Shown: positions 1 through 7,279, numbered from the stretch's first letter. The stretch: DNA of 14,326 nucleotides from Bacillota bacterium (GCA_021781855.1 JAJXWC010000045.1:1-14326); one strand, 5' to 3'. The notes: generated by a model from the sequence alone, not told the origin. A program made the numbers and translations.

Positions 1-1450
1 TTTGGTTCCTTACAAAGATTTATTTGAACAAAAAGGTCCTTTTCTATATTTTCTGCATGCTTTAGCTGTACAGCTTACAGGAAATAATTTTTACGGTGTC
101 TATATACTTGAAAGTATTGCGATGTTGTTTAATTTGCTGCTTTTATACCATATTGGACGTTTCTTTTTGTCTTCTCAAACTTCCTTTGTTGTCACGCTTT
201 TTCTTCCTGCTTTGCTATTAGCTTCAACAGGGCTGCTAGCGCATATTGCCTGGTTTGAAACAGGAGATTCGGCAGAAGAATTCGCTGTTCCGATGATTTT
301 ATACTTAATTTATAGCATAATTAAGTATAGCCAAACGCATGAACTGCTTTTTCCTATGAAGAATCTTTTTGTTCTAGGCGCCCTTATGGGGCTTCTGTTT
401 TGGACAAAATATACATTAATAGGCGCATTCATTGGTTTTTATCTTTTTTTAGGTGGATATTTGTTGCTGAAAAAAGAAGGAAAACGCTTGTTGCAAGCAA
501 TATTGAGTAGTTTTTTAGGTTTCGGAAGTGTAAGTGCCCTTATTTTGCTTTATTTTGCTGCGAATCATGCGATAGGCGACTTATTTAAAGTCTATTTTTG
601 GATTAACTTGACAACTTACAGTACAAAAACAAGTGTTTGGGGGCATCTACATGCAATTTTCCAACAGCTTTTTAATGGTTTTTCGGCTTTTCCTTTGTTG
701 ATTGTCTTGCTGCTAGCTGAATTTTATTTCCTTTTCAAGCGATTCAAAAAACGAGAAAATGGCTTACAGACAGCGCTAGTTATCTGCTCTTTTCTATTTG
801 CTGTGGTGTTTGCCTTAATAGACGGTCGTCCATGGATTTACTATTTTTTGATTGTTGTTCCCTTTTTCAGTTTAGGCTTGATTGCTCTAGGAGATTTTTT
901 TGCGAATAGCTTCAAAAAGGCTAGAGGATTTTCGACTGAATCACTTACTTCCTCGGTCGGCACTCGCTTGGTTAAAAAATGGCAGTTAGTGCCCCTTATG
1001 CTTGGCGCCTTGCTTTTTCCCCTTCTCTTTAATACAAATATTTTTCAGTCCCAGTGGTTTGTCAAACGAGGTCAAAGTGCACAAGTTCATTTTGCAAAAA
1101 TAATTCATCAGGTTAAGTACCCGACTCTGCTTAATTATGGAATACAAGATGCCGGCTTCTATTTGGCTGCAAATGTTTTGCCGGCAAGTCCCTATTTTGC
1201 CCAGAATTATATTAACTATCAAAATTTTCCTGTGCTTAATGATACTCAAAGTGCGGTTATTGCAAAAGGAGAAGTTGACTTTGTAATAACAGATTTGCAA
1301 GCTTTAGCAAAAAATAATTCCCTAATCAATCCGAAATCCAAGGTTCCCTTATATTTAAAGAAAAATTATCAGTTAGTAGCCAGTCAAACAACAAAAGGAA
1401 CAAAAATAACCTACTTGCTGTATGAACGAAAAAAATTACTGAAATCTTGA
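1..1450 (+). CDS. GT-C fold membrane glycosyltransferase, 5' partial
   Basis: The reading frame is open from the window edge to a TGA at 1448-1450 (482 codons visible), so the true start lies upstream; the TTG at position 2 is only the first in-frame start-like codon. The protein is very hydrophobic, with roughly eight to nine membrane spans over the first 340 visible residues. The opening PYKDLFEQKGPF matches the extracytoplasmic loop motif of the PMT/ArnT-like (GT39/GT83, RgtA-D type) lipid-linked-sugar transferases. The last 140 residues are a more polar, probably extracytoplasmic domain (around DAGFYLAANVLPASPYF). Such enzymes move sugars from polyprenyl-phosphate donors onto cell-wall polymers outside the membrane. 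The catalytic acidic residues expected near the N-terminus are outside the window. It is not linked by spacing or role to the sugar-catabolic genes downstream; a cell-envelope role is inference. Confidence 0.75.
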   Translation, partial: LVPYKDLFEQKGPFLYFLHALAVQLTGNNFYGVYILESIAMLFNLLLLYHIGRFFLSSQTSFVVTLFLPALLLASTGLLAHIAWFETGDSAEEFAVPMILYLIYSIIKYSQTHELLFPMKNLFVLGALMGLLFWTKYTLIGAFIGFYLFLGGYLLLKKEGKRLLQAILSSFLGFGSVSALILLYFAANHAIGDLFKVYFWINLTTYSTKTSVWGHLHAIFQQLFNGFSAFPLLIVLLLAEFYFLFKRFKKRENGLQTALVICSFLFAVVFALIDGRPWIYYFLIVVPFFSLGLIALGDFFANSFKKARGFSTESLTSSVGTRLVKKWQLVPLMLGALLFPLLFNTNIFQSQWFVKRGQSAQVHFAKIIHQVKYPTLLNYGIQDAGFYLAANVLPASPYFAQNYINYQNFPVLNDTQSAVIAKGEVDFVITDLQALAKNNSLINPKSKVPLYLKKNYQLVASQTTKGTKITYLLYERKKLLKS

Positions 1451-1530
1451 TATAGAGCTACTGTTTGCAAAGAAACATGTTTTCACTTTTGGTAACTGTA
1501 ACCATTCGTGTAATCTGTTACAAAAACTAA

Positions 1531-1567
1531 AATACCGCTTGCAAAAATTTTTGTATGCGGTATTATT
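1531..1567 (+). terminator. Possible weak terminator hairpin after the glycosyltransferase
   Basis: AATACCGC (1531-1538) pairs exactly with GCGGTATT (1557-1564), and an inner CAAAAATTTTTG palindrome (1542-1553) extends the stem. The following ATTATTAATTTG is AT-rich but has no solid T run, so termination is plausible but weak. Its place 80 bases after the stop codon fits the end of the glycosyltransferase transcript. Confidence 0.45.
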
Positions 1568-2002
1568 AATTTGTAAGTTATTTTTAGTTCGCATCTAAAT
1601 TTGCCGGCAGATTTAGTAGGGACTAGGTGCTTTGCCACTCGACTTACGGCTTTAGCCGCTTAGCGAGAACCACTGCGACCAGCCAGCTTGAGCATGGATA
1701 CCTGCGGTGTGGACAGCATAGTAGCGAAGCTACGGAGCGAGTAACGACAGCTTAACAACACTGTGAGGTTGCGAATAGAGAGTAAAGCTCTCGTCTTTCG
1801 TGGCAAAGCAAAGCTGGATAAGAGGTTGTATCTTGCGCAAACTTTAAGGCTATTTCTAAAAACTCAGAAATTCCGAATTATCTCCGCTGCGCTCCGCTGT
1901 TCATGCTCGCTAAATCAGCAAGCTGACAAGTCGCAGTGGCTGTCTAAATTTTCCAAACTTTTCGTTGACGAAAACTTCGTTTTCTTTATCTCAGCAGTGT
2001 AT

Positions 2003-2037
2003 GCTAATCCCACCGCCCAAGAGGCGGGGAGATTAGC
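2003..2037. repeat. Strong GC-rich hairpin in the intergenic repeat region
   Basis: GCTAATC (2003-2009) pairs exactly with GATTAGC (2031-2037), and the inner CCACCGCC/GGCGGGGA arms pair except for two mismatches around a 5-nt CAAGA loop. There is no T run on either side, so it is unlikely to be an intrinsic terminator. It is the most stable structure of the 1570-2183 block. Confidence 0.6.
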
Positions 2038-2164
2038 AGCACTAAGCTTCGAATTTTGCTCGACTAAACTTGCCTCAGCACGTCTTTTCTTGAGCAAGCA
2101 AGGTTTGCGAAGGCCTTCGTCGTAGTTATCAATTTTGAAAATTTAGCTCAAATTCGAAATCAGT

Positions 2165-2183
2165 AGTTTTTAGAGGTACCCTT
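2165..2183 (+). repeat. Left arm of 19-bp inverted repeat flanking the PTS/GH1 module
   Basis: AGTTTTTAGAGGTACCCTT here is the exact reverse complement of 5189-5207, about 3 kb away. The pair encloses the complete IIC and GH1 genes. The match stops at both ends (T/G on one side, G/T on the other), so it is a bounded 19-bp identity. It also forms the right edge of the palindrome-rich block. Confidence 0.75.
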
Positions 2184-2212
2184 GACTTCTAAAAAAATGT
2201 TTAGAAGTCAAG
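2181..2212 (+). promoter_or_regulatory. 13-bp perfect hairpin in the IIC leader
   Basis: CTTGACTTCTAAA (2181-2193) and TTTAGAAGTCAAG (2200-2212) are exact reverse complements around a 6-nt AAAATG loop. The structure ends 15 bases before the GGAGG ribosome-binding site (2228-2232). No T run follows, so it is not a standard terminator. It could be an operator or a leader RNA structure. No LicT/BglG-type RAT sequence was recognised, and no convincing -35/-10 pair was found near it. Confidence 0.55.
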
Positions 2213-2240
2213 CAGTATTAGATTATTGGAGGTCTTATTT

Positions 2241-3647
2241 ATGAACGAATTCATAAATAACAAAGTGTTGCCGCCCGTCATGAAATTTGTAAACACGCGA
2301 GCGATGACAGCACTAAAAAATGGTATGCTTTATGCGATGCCGTTTATCATTGTCGGGTCAATTTTCCTGATTTTGTCAAATATTCCTATTCCAGCAGTTT
2401 CCACTTGGCTGGCGAATAATGGCTGGTCAGCGGTCTTTAGTCAGGCGTTCAACGTTTCGTTTGGTATTCTAGCAATTTGGGCTGCAGTCGGAATTGGCTA
2501 CAGCTATGTACAAGATGCAGGACACGGCGAAGTTGCCTTGCAAGCAGGTTTGACATCATTGTCAGCTTTCTTCATCGTTCAATCTTTGTCTGTCGCAAAT
2601 CCTATTGTCAGCGCACTTGGTACTGGGAAAGATGCTTCAGGCATTGGAAATTTGACAGGGGACCAAGCAGCCGCCGCTATTGCTAAATTACCTCAAGCGA
2701 TGCAAACATTTTTACACAATCCTGTCACAGGTGTTTTGAATCTTACTTGGCAAGGCGGTCAAGGAATGATTGCGGCAATCGTCATCGGAATTTTGAGTGG
2801 TTGGGCTTACACAGCAATGATTAATGCAGGTTGGAAAATTACATTGCCAGAACAAGTCCCAGCCAATGTTGCCAATCAATTCACTTCGATGATTCCAACA
2901 GGTGTGATTATTGTTGTAGCAACTGTCGTTTATGCACTCTTTAATAAAATTGGCCACACAGATTTGGTCACATTTATCTATCACTGGCTGGAAGTACCGC
3001 TTCAAGGCTTGGGAGATTCTTATGGCGGTATTTTAGTTATTGCACTTTTGGTACCATTCTTCTGGTTTTTCGGTGTGCATGGCGGAATTATCATGGGAGC
3101 TATCACTTCAGCTTTCTTGATTCCAAATACAGCACAAAATGCTGCCTTGTATCAGGCACACAAATTGACTTTGGCAAATGGTGCACATATTGTTACCAAT
3201 GAATTTTATAATAACTTCATCAATTTGACCGGTTCAGGAATTACCTTTGGCTTGATTATTTTCACTATTTTCATGGCACGGTCTGAGCAGATGAGGTCGA
3301 TTGGTAAAGTTGAATTAGTCCCAGGTCTCTTTAATATTAATGAACCATTTTTGTTTGGTTTGCCATTGGTCTTGAATCCTGTACTTGCTTTACCCTTCTT
3401 CTTAGTTCCAGTTGTTGTTACAACGACAGTTTACGGTGCGATTTACTTTGGAATTGTTCCACCGATGAATGGTGTTGCAGCACCATGGACGACACCACCA
3501 ATTATCTCAGGTTTCTTGATTGGCGGTTGGCAATATGCTGTTTTACAGGCGGTTGCGCTCCTTGAGTCAACCTTGATTTATCTGCCGTTTGCTCGCAAAT
3601 ATGACAAGATGCTCTTAGAACAAGAAGCAGAAAACGAAGCAGAATAA
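2241..3647 (+). CDS. celB: PTS cellobiose/beta-glucoside-type permease, IIC component
   Basis: Membrane translocation subunit of a lactose/cellobiose-family phosphotransferase system, which imports a beta-linked disaccharide and phosphorylates it together with IIA and IIB. The start is ATG 2241, placed 8 bases after GGAGG (2228-2232); the in-frame TTG at 2226 overlaps that site and is not used. The 468-residue product has multiple membrane spans and the family landmarks FFGVHGG (about 276-282, with the His of the substrate site), NINEPFLFGLP (365-375) and PWTTPP (415-420). No IIA or IIB domain or gene is present, so it must share general subunits encoded elsewhere, as Lactococcus lactis CelB/PtcC do with PtcA/PtcB (established knowledge). 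The adjoining 6-phospho-beta-glucosidase supports a cellobiose or related beta-glucoside substrate; the exact sugar cannot be read from the sequence. Confidence 0.9.
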   Translation: MNEFINNKVLPPVMKFVNTRAMTALKNGMLYAMPFIIVGSIFLILSNIPIPAVSTWLANNGWSAVFSQAFNVSFGILAIWAAVGIGYSYVQDAGHGEVALQAGLTSLSAFFIVQSLSVANPIVSALGTGKDASGIGNLTGDQAAAAIAKLPQAMQTFLHNPVTGVLNLTWQGGQGMIAAIVIGILSGWAYTAMINAGWKITLPEQVPANVANQFTSMIPTGVIIVVATVVYALFNKIGHTDLVTFIYHWLEVPLQGLGDSYGGILVIALLVPFFWFFGVHGGIIMGAITSAFLIPNTAQNAALYQAHKLTLANGAHIVTNEFYNNFINLTGSGITFGLIIFTIFMARSEQMRSIGKVELVPGLFNINEPFLFGLPLVLNPVLALPFFLVPVVVTTTVYGAIYFGIVPPMNGVAAPWTTPPIISGFLIGGWQYAVLQAVALLESTLIYLPFARKYDKMLLEQEAENEAE

Positions 3648-3654
3648 GTAACGG

Positions 3655-3687
3655 AAGTCTGTCAATGAGCTATTGACAGACTTTTTT
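3655..3687 (+). terminator. Intrinsic terminator between the IIC and GH1 genes
   Basis: AAGTCTGTCAA (3655-3665) pairs perfectly with TTGACAGACTT (3673-3683) around the 7-nt loop TGAGCTA and runs into TTTTTT (3682-3687). It begins 8 bases after the IIC stop codon. This should end or attenuate the transcript before the GH1 gene. Confidence 0.88.
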
Positions 3688-3706
3688 AGCTTTTGTCCCA
3701 GCAAGC

Positions 3707-3763
3707 TGTGCTATCTCCTTAGCTTTGTCACTATGAAAGAAAGCGAGAGCTTTGTATAGCACA
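3707..3763 (+). promoter_or_regulatory. Structured leader upstream of the GH1 gene
   Basis: TGTGCTAT (3707-3714) and ATAGCACA (3756-3763) are exact complements enclosing an inner hairpin AAAGC-GAGA-GCTTT (3740-3753). A further GTGC/GCAC pair follows at about 3766-3780. This 137-base gap carries no clear -35/-10 promoter. The fold could control entry into the GH1 gene past the upstream terminator, or be another member of the local palindromic repeats: AAAGCTCTCG occurs on the opposite strand here and on the + strand at 1784-1793. Confidence 0.4.
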
Positions 3764-3824
3764 AGGTGCATAGATGGCACGTACTGCTGAGGTGAAGCAA
3801 TCATTTTAAAGAAGAGGAAGAAAA

Positions 3825-5189
3825 ATGAATCAAAAAATGCCCCTCCATTTCTTCTGGGGAAATTCCACATCGTCCATGCAGACAGAAGGCGGTGTGAAAG
3901 AAGGAAATAAAGGAAAATCTGTTTATGATGTTGATTTTGCAGGAAGAACGGCTGCCAACTGGGAAGTCACGATTGATAATTATCACGATTTTGAGCGTGA
4001 TTTTGACCTAATGCAAGCGATGAATATGAACATGTACCGTTTTCAGATTTCTTGGTCGCGTGTGATACCTGACGGCGATGGTGCTTTTAATGAAGAAGGG
4101 ATTAAATATTATGAGCGTTTAGTGGACGGGTTGATTGCTCGTGGTATTGAGCCGATGATTTGTCTTTACCATTTTGATATGCCGCTTGCGCTCGCTGAAA
4201 AATACGATGGCTTTCTTAGCCGTCATGTCAAAGATGCCTTTGTGCGTTTCGGAAAAGAAATGCTGCGTCGTTTTTCTGACCGTGTCAAATATTGGATTGT
4301 CTTTAACGAGCACAATCTCTATTTTGCAGATGGATTTGAGCATTATTCGGGTGTTCTGGCGGCTGAAAAATCGCTTGACACCATGTACACCGTTTTTCAT
4401 CATACAATGCTTGCCCACGCAGAATTGAGCGCTTTTATCCATGAATTTGACAGTTCTGTCAAAATTGGTGGAATGCTTGCAACTACAGAGGTTTATCCTG
4501 CTTCGACATCGCCGAAAGACAATCTCTATCTGCGAAAATTTGATGAATTTTACAATCGAAATCTCTGTGATGTTTACGCTTTTGGGCATTATTCGCCAGA
4601 AGTGCTGACCTTTGTCGAAAATCATGGAATTGACATGGATTTTCAAGCTGGTGATGATGAGATTTTGGCAAAAGGGATTTCAGACTTTATCAGTTTTTCC
4701 TATTATCGTTCGGTTTTATTGGACGCATCAAATTTGACAGAAAATGACGCACCGAATAGTTATTTGACAAAAGGCATGGTGCTCAATCCTCAGCTTACTC
4801 ATAATAAATGGAACTGGTCAATTGACCCTGATGGTTTTCGTCGTCTTTTGACCAAGCTTTATAACGAATTTGGTTTGCCTGTTTTCCCGATTGAAAATGG
4901 GATTGGGCAAGAGGAAAGTTGGGACGGAGAGCATGAAATTGCGGATGATTTGCGAATTAGTTATCATCGTGAGCATATTCAAGCTATGAAAGATGCCATG
5001 TTCATTGATGGCACCAAAGTTATCGGCTATCTCGGTTGGGGCCTCATTGATATTCCAAGTTCTTCTGGTGATATCAACAAGCGCTATGGTGCGGTCTATG
5101 TCAATCCGTCAAGTCTCAAACGGATTCCGAAAAAATCATTCCACTGGTTCAAGCGAGTTTTTGCCAATAATGGGGATAATTTGGACTAA
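3825..5189 (+). CDS. GH1 6-phospho-beta-glucosidase
   Basis: Cytoplasmic retaining glycosidase of family GH1 that would split the phosphorylated beta-glucoside delivered by the upstream IIC protein into glucose 6-phosphate and glucose (or an aglycone). ATG 3825 follows a GAGGAAG ribosome-binding site. The 454-residue length is normal for the family and there is no signal peptide. Visible landmarks are YHFDMP (115-120), the acid/base FNEHN with E162, FSYY (291-294) and the nucleophile PIENGIG with E357. S412, K419 and Y421 (in PSSSGDINKRYG) fit the Ser-x6-Lys-x-Tyr pattern that binds the substrate phosphate in 6-phospho-glycosidases, which separates this enzyme from ordinary beta-glucosidases. 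The histidine after the acid/base Glu is unusual, Ile, Pro or Gln being commoner. Its stop codon touches the right arm of the flanking inverted repeat. Glucoside versus galactoside preference is inferred from the IIC type. Confidence 0.9.
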   Translation: MNQKMPLHFFWGNSTSSMQTEGGVKEGNKGKSVYDVDFAGRTAANWEVTIDNYHDFERDFDLMQAMNMNMYRFQISWSRVIPDGDGAFNEEGIKYYERLVDGLIARGIEPMICLYHFDMPLALAEKYDGFLSRHVKDAFVRFGKEMLRRFSDRVKYWIVFNEHNLYFADGFEHYSGVLAAEKSLDTMYTVFHHTMLAHAELSAFIHEFDSSVKIGGMLATTEVYPASTSPKDNLYLRKFDEFYNRNLCDVYAFGHYSPEVLTFVENHGIDMDFQAGDDEILAKGISDFISFSYYRSVLLDASNLTENDAPNSYLTKGMVLNPQLTHNKWNWSIDPDGFRRLLTKLYNEFGLPVFPIENGIGQEESWDGEHEIADDLRISYHREHIQAMKDAMFIDGTKVIGYLGWGLIDIPSSSGDINKRYGAVYVNPSSLKRIPKKSFHWFKRVFANNGDNLD

Positions 5190-5207
5190 AGGGTACCTCT
5201 AAAAACT
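5189..5207 (-). repeat. Right arm of 19-bp inverted repeat flanking the PTS/GH1 module
   Basis: AAGGGTACCTCTAAAAACT is the exact reverse complement of 2165-2183. It starts at the last base of the GH1 stop codon and ends just before the terminator stem. Confidence 0.75.
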
Positions 5208-5213
5208 CAAAAA

Positions 5214-5263
5214 AAGAAAATAAAACTTCCGTTTCAGATATGTTACGGAAGTTTTATTTTCTT
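5214..5263. terminator. Strong bidirectional terminator after the GH1 gene
   Basis: A perfect 19-bp stem, 5214-5232 against 5245-5263, carries the core AAAACTTCCGT/ACGGAAGTTTT around a 12-nt loop. The A-rich left arm and T-rich right arm (GTTTTATTTTCTT) allow termination in both directions. It insulates the beta-glucoside module from the next locus. Confidence 0.9.
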
Positions 5264-5334
5264 ACGAAATGCCACTTGTTATGGTGAATTAAAAATTTCA
5301 TCAGATTACAAAAAGAAGAAAAATAAAAAAACAC

Positions 5335-5348
5335 TGCAAACGCTTCAT
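5335..5348 (+). promoter_or_regulatory. cre-like catabolite-repression site
   Basis: TGCAAACGCTTCAT matches the relaxed CcpA consensus TGNAANCGNWNNCW at all positions except one (A for C near the end). It ends 7 bases before the -35 box of the esterase promoter, where CcpA could act on transcription. The assignment is by sequence pattern only. Confidence 0.6.
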
Positions 5349-5355
5349 TTTGTTG

Positions 5356-5384
5356 TTGACAAACTGATATTTTAGCTGTATAAT
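5356..5384 (+). promoter_or_regulatory. Consensus sigma-A promoter of the esterase-ABC-GH67 locus
   Basis: TTGACA (5356-5361) and TATAAT (5379-5384) are both perfect and separated by 17 bases. Transcription would begin near 5391, about 27 bases upstream of the esterase start codon. It is the strongest promoter match found in the window and is probably kept off by the overlapping dyad and cre-like site. Confidence 0.88.
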
Positions 5385-5399
5385 ACTAATATATCAGTT
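5362..5399. promoter_or_regulatory. Dyad operator straddling the -10 box
   Basis: AACTGATAT (5362-5370) and ATATCAGTT (5391-5399) are exact inverted copies separated by 20 bases. The axis of symmetry falls inside the TATAAT box; the left arm starts right after the -35 box and the right arm covers the expected transcription start. This geometry suggests a repressor site. No regulator gene lies in the window, so the cognate protein is unknown. Confidence 0.6.
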
Positions 5400-5417
5400 G
5401 AGAGGAACAAAAAAGTC

Positions 5418-7271
5418 TTGAAAGAAAGATTAGAAATCCCTTACCTGCTAAGGGATAACGCGATTTTGCAAAGAAATATTGGGCAACTTTTCTGGGGTTA
5501 TACGGCTCCTCAAAAGGAAGTTAAACTCACTTTTGAAGATTTTTCAGAAACAACAATTTCTGATGAAAAAGGTTACTTTAGTTTTAAACTCCCAGCTCAT
5601 GAAAGCGCAGAAGCTATTGATTTTTATCTTTCTAGTGAAAATCAGGAGCGATTGATAAAAAATATTTGCTTTGGCGATGTTTTCTTACTCGGTGGCCAGT
5701 CCAATATGCAGCTTTGGCTAGGTCGTTTAAAAACACGTTATTCTGATGAGATTAAAGCCGCGCATCATAGTACAATTCGTTTCTTCGAAGTTCCGCAAAA
5801 TCCAGTATTTGCTGAAGCCAAGCAGGAACTTGAATCGGGAGAGTGGAAATATGCTGTAGGCGAGGACTTAGAAAATCTATCAGCTATCGGATATTTCTTC
5901 GCTGTCCAACATTACAAAAAAACAAAAGTTCCGATTGGTCTGATTGCCACTGCAATAGGCGGTACGCTAATCAATAGCTGGCTAAGTGAGCAAAGTCTCA
6001 GACAGCTTGGTGCTCTACCGCAAAATTTTGCTGCTTTAAAAGACAAAAATTATCTCAAACTCACACAAGAATTAGACGACAATTATCAAACCACTTATCT
6101 TAAAAAGATGGAAGAAACAGATAAGGGAATCAGAGAAAATTGGCAGTCTATCGAATTTGATGCCAGCGATTGGCGGGAAGCAAATTTGAATCAAAGCTGG
6201 GAAGAAAAAGAAACTTACCCTGGAGTAGTTTGGCTACGAAAACAGATTGAAATTCCTGACAAGTTGGTAGGAAAAAAGGCTGAATTTCGCTTGGGGACTT
6301 TCTCAGATGCAGATGATATTTTTGTCAACGGTGTCAAGGTAGGCAGTACAGAGTATAAATATCCTCCGCGCAATTATCCGTTAGGCAAACTTGCAAAAAG
6401 CCTTGTGATTGCAATTCGCCTAAAGATTTTTAATTTCCCTGGAGAAATCAGAGCTGATAAAGCTCATTTGATTGTCACGGAAAATGAAATTTTAGATTTG
6501 GATTGTTTGGGAACATGGAAAATTAAACGTTCCAGTTGGCTACCCGAACGAAAAGCACAGTACTTTGTCCAATATGAGCCGACGGGCTTATTTAATGGTA
6601 TGATTGCACCACTAAAAAATCTAAAATTTTCTGCAATTCTTTGGTATCAAGGGGAAAGCGACTGTTGGCAGCCTGAAAATTATGGCATACGTTTTTGTAA
6701 GCTTATCCAAGAATGGCGAAATTTGTTTCAACAAGCGGACTTACCTTTTCTCTTCGTTCAACTGCCAAATTGTGATACAGAAAAAGGCGCACGCTGGGCA
6801 GAGCTAAGAAGCGAGCAAAAGAAAGCGCTAGCTTTGAATAAGACAGCAATGGTTGTTGCACTTGACTACGGAGAAGATAACGACCTCCACCCACTGAACA
6901 AAAAAGCAGTAGCTGACGACCTCTACGAAGCCTATCAAAGAATAGCACAATTTCCAAATGGTTACAGCAGTGGTCCGATTGCAGTAAATGCCAAATGCAT
7001 TGACCAGGAACTTAAAATTTCTTTTCAAACTTTTTGTAAGCGATTGATTTCCACTGATTCTGGATATTTCGAAATCATAGAAGGAGGTCAAACAGCAAAA
7101 ATGAAAGATTATAAGCTTGTTGGTAATACAATCAAAATTCGCTTACCTTCAGCATTTGCTTTAAGCAGCGAAAGCCGTGTAAGATATAATTGGAATAATA
7201 CGCCGAAACCATTTATCAGAAATGAAAATGGCAAAGCGGCAGCTCCTTTCGAGCTGAAAATATTTTTTTAA
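5418..7271 (+). CDS. SGNH esterase, sialate O-acetylesterase-like (putative acetyl-xylo-oligosaccharide esterase)
   Basis: Likely cytoplasmic carbohydrate O-deacetylase. The start is taken as TTG 5418, 11 bases after AGAGGA (5401-5406); no alternative ATG lies near. The 617-residue protein has an N-terminal beta domain (about 1-85), then the SGNH signature LGGQSNM with nucleophile Ser95. Next come the AIGGTLINSW block (179-188), LWYQGESD (408-415) and DLHP with D489 and H491 completing the triad. A beta-sandwich insertion at about 245-352 (DWREANL, VVWLRKQIEIP, DADDIFVNGVKVG) is typical of sialate-O-acetylesterase-type proteins. There is no signal peptide, so it acts on imported sugars. Its place as first gene before an oligosaccharide ABC transporter and a GH67 enzyme points to removal of acetyl groups from glucuronoxylan fragments; that substrate is inference, and sialic acid cannot be excluded from the domain alone, though no sialic-acid genes are nearby. 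Confidence 0.82.
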   Translation: MKERLEIPYLLRDNAILQRNIGQLFWGYTAPQKEVKLTFEDFSETTISDEKGYFSFKLPAHESAEAIDFYLSSENQERLIKNICFGDVFLLGGQSNMQLWLGRLKTRYSDEIKAAHHSTIRFFEVPQNPVFAEAKQELESGEWKYAVGEDLENLSAIGYFFAVQHYKKTKVPIGLIATAIGGTLINSWLSEQSLRQLGALPQNFAALKDKNYLKLTQELDDNYQTTYLKKMEETDKGIRENWQSIEFDASDWREANLNQSWEEKETYPGVVWLRKQIEIPDKLVGKKAEFRLGTFSDADDIFVNGVKVGSTEYKYPPRNYPLGKLAKSLVIAIRLKIFNFPGEIRADKAHLIVTENEILDLDCLGTWKIKRSSWLPERKAQYFVQYEPTGLFNGMIAPLKNLKFSAILWYQGESDCWQPENYGIRFCKLIQEWRNLFQQADLPFLFVQLPNCDTEKGARWAELRSEQKKALALNKTAMVVALDYGEDNDLHPLNKKAVADDLYEAYQRIAQFPNGYSSGPIAVNAKCIDQELKISFQTFCKRLISTDSGYFEIIEGGQTAKMKDYKLVGNTIKIRLPSAFALSSESRVRYNWNNTPKPFIRNENGKAAAPFELKIFF

Positions 7272-7279
7272 AAATTTCT

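Larger units (their letters stand above)
1570..2183. repeat. Palindrome-rich non-coding stretch, MITE/REP-like
   Basis: No supported gene lies in this stretch. It holds a series of short perfect or near-perfect inverted repeats: 1595-1616 (CTAAAT/ATTTAG around TGCCGGCA), 1647-1658 (CGGC-TTTA-GCCG), 1721-1733 (GTAGC-GAA-GCTAC), 1778-1792 (GAGAG/CTCTC), 1915-1926 (TCAGC-AA-GCTGA), 1959-1974 (TTTTCGT/ACGAAAA), 2003-2037 (long stem), 2108-2119 (CGAAGGCCTTCG) and 2131-2143 (AATTTT-G-AAAATT). TCTAAAAACT at 1855 recurs inverted as AGTTTTTAGA at 2165-2174, both followed inward by a GAATT/AATTC segment, which looks like imperfect terminal inverted repeats of a roughly 330-bp unit. An open frame at 1763-2125 exists, but it runs through these palindromes and resembles nothing recognisable. 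A composite of non-autonomous palindromic elements is the best reading. Confidence 0.5.

Noticed and set aside
1763..2125. 120-codon + strand open frame and overlapping minus frame 1915-2097
   Set aside because: The frame has no ribosome-binding site, passes through many palindromes and has a composition unlike a protein; it is best explained as open by chance in structured repeat DNA.
2226..2240. TTG 2226 as start of the IIC gene
   Set aside because: The codon overlaps the GGAGG ribosome-binding site of ATG 2241.
4119..4646. Minus-strand open frame of 175 codons inside the GH1 gene
   Set aside because: It is a shadow of a well-conserved GH1 coding frame and its product has no recognisable features.
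7031..7048. cre-like TGTAAGCGATTGAT within the esterase gene
   Set aside because: The last three positions do not fit and it lies deep within coding sequence.
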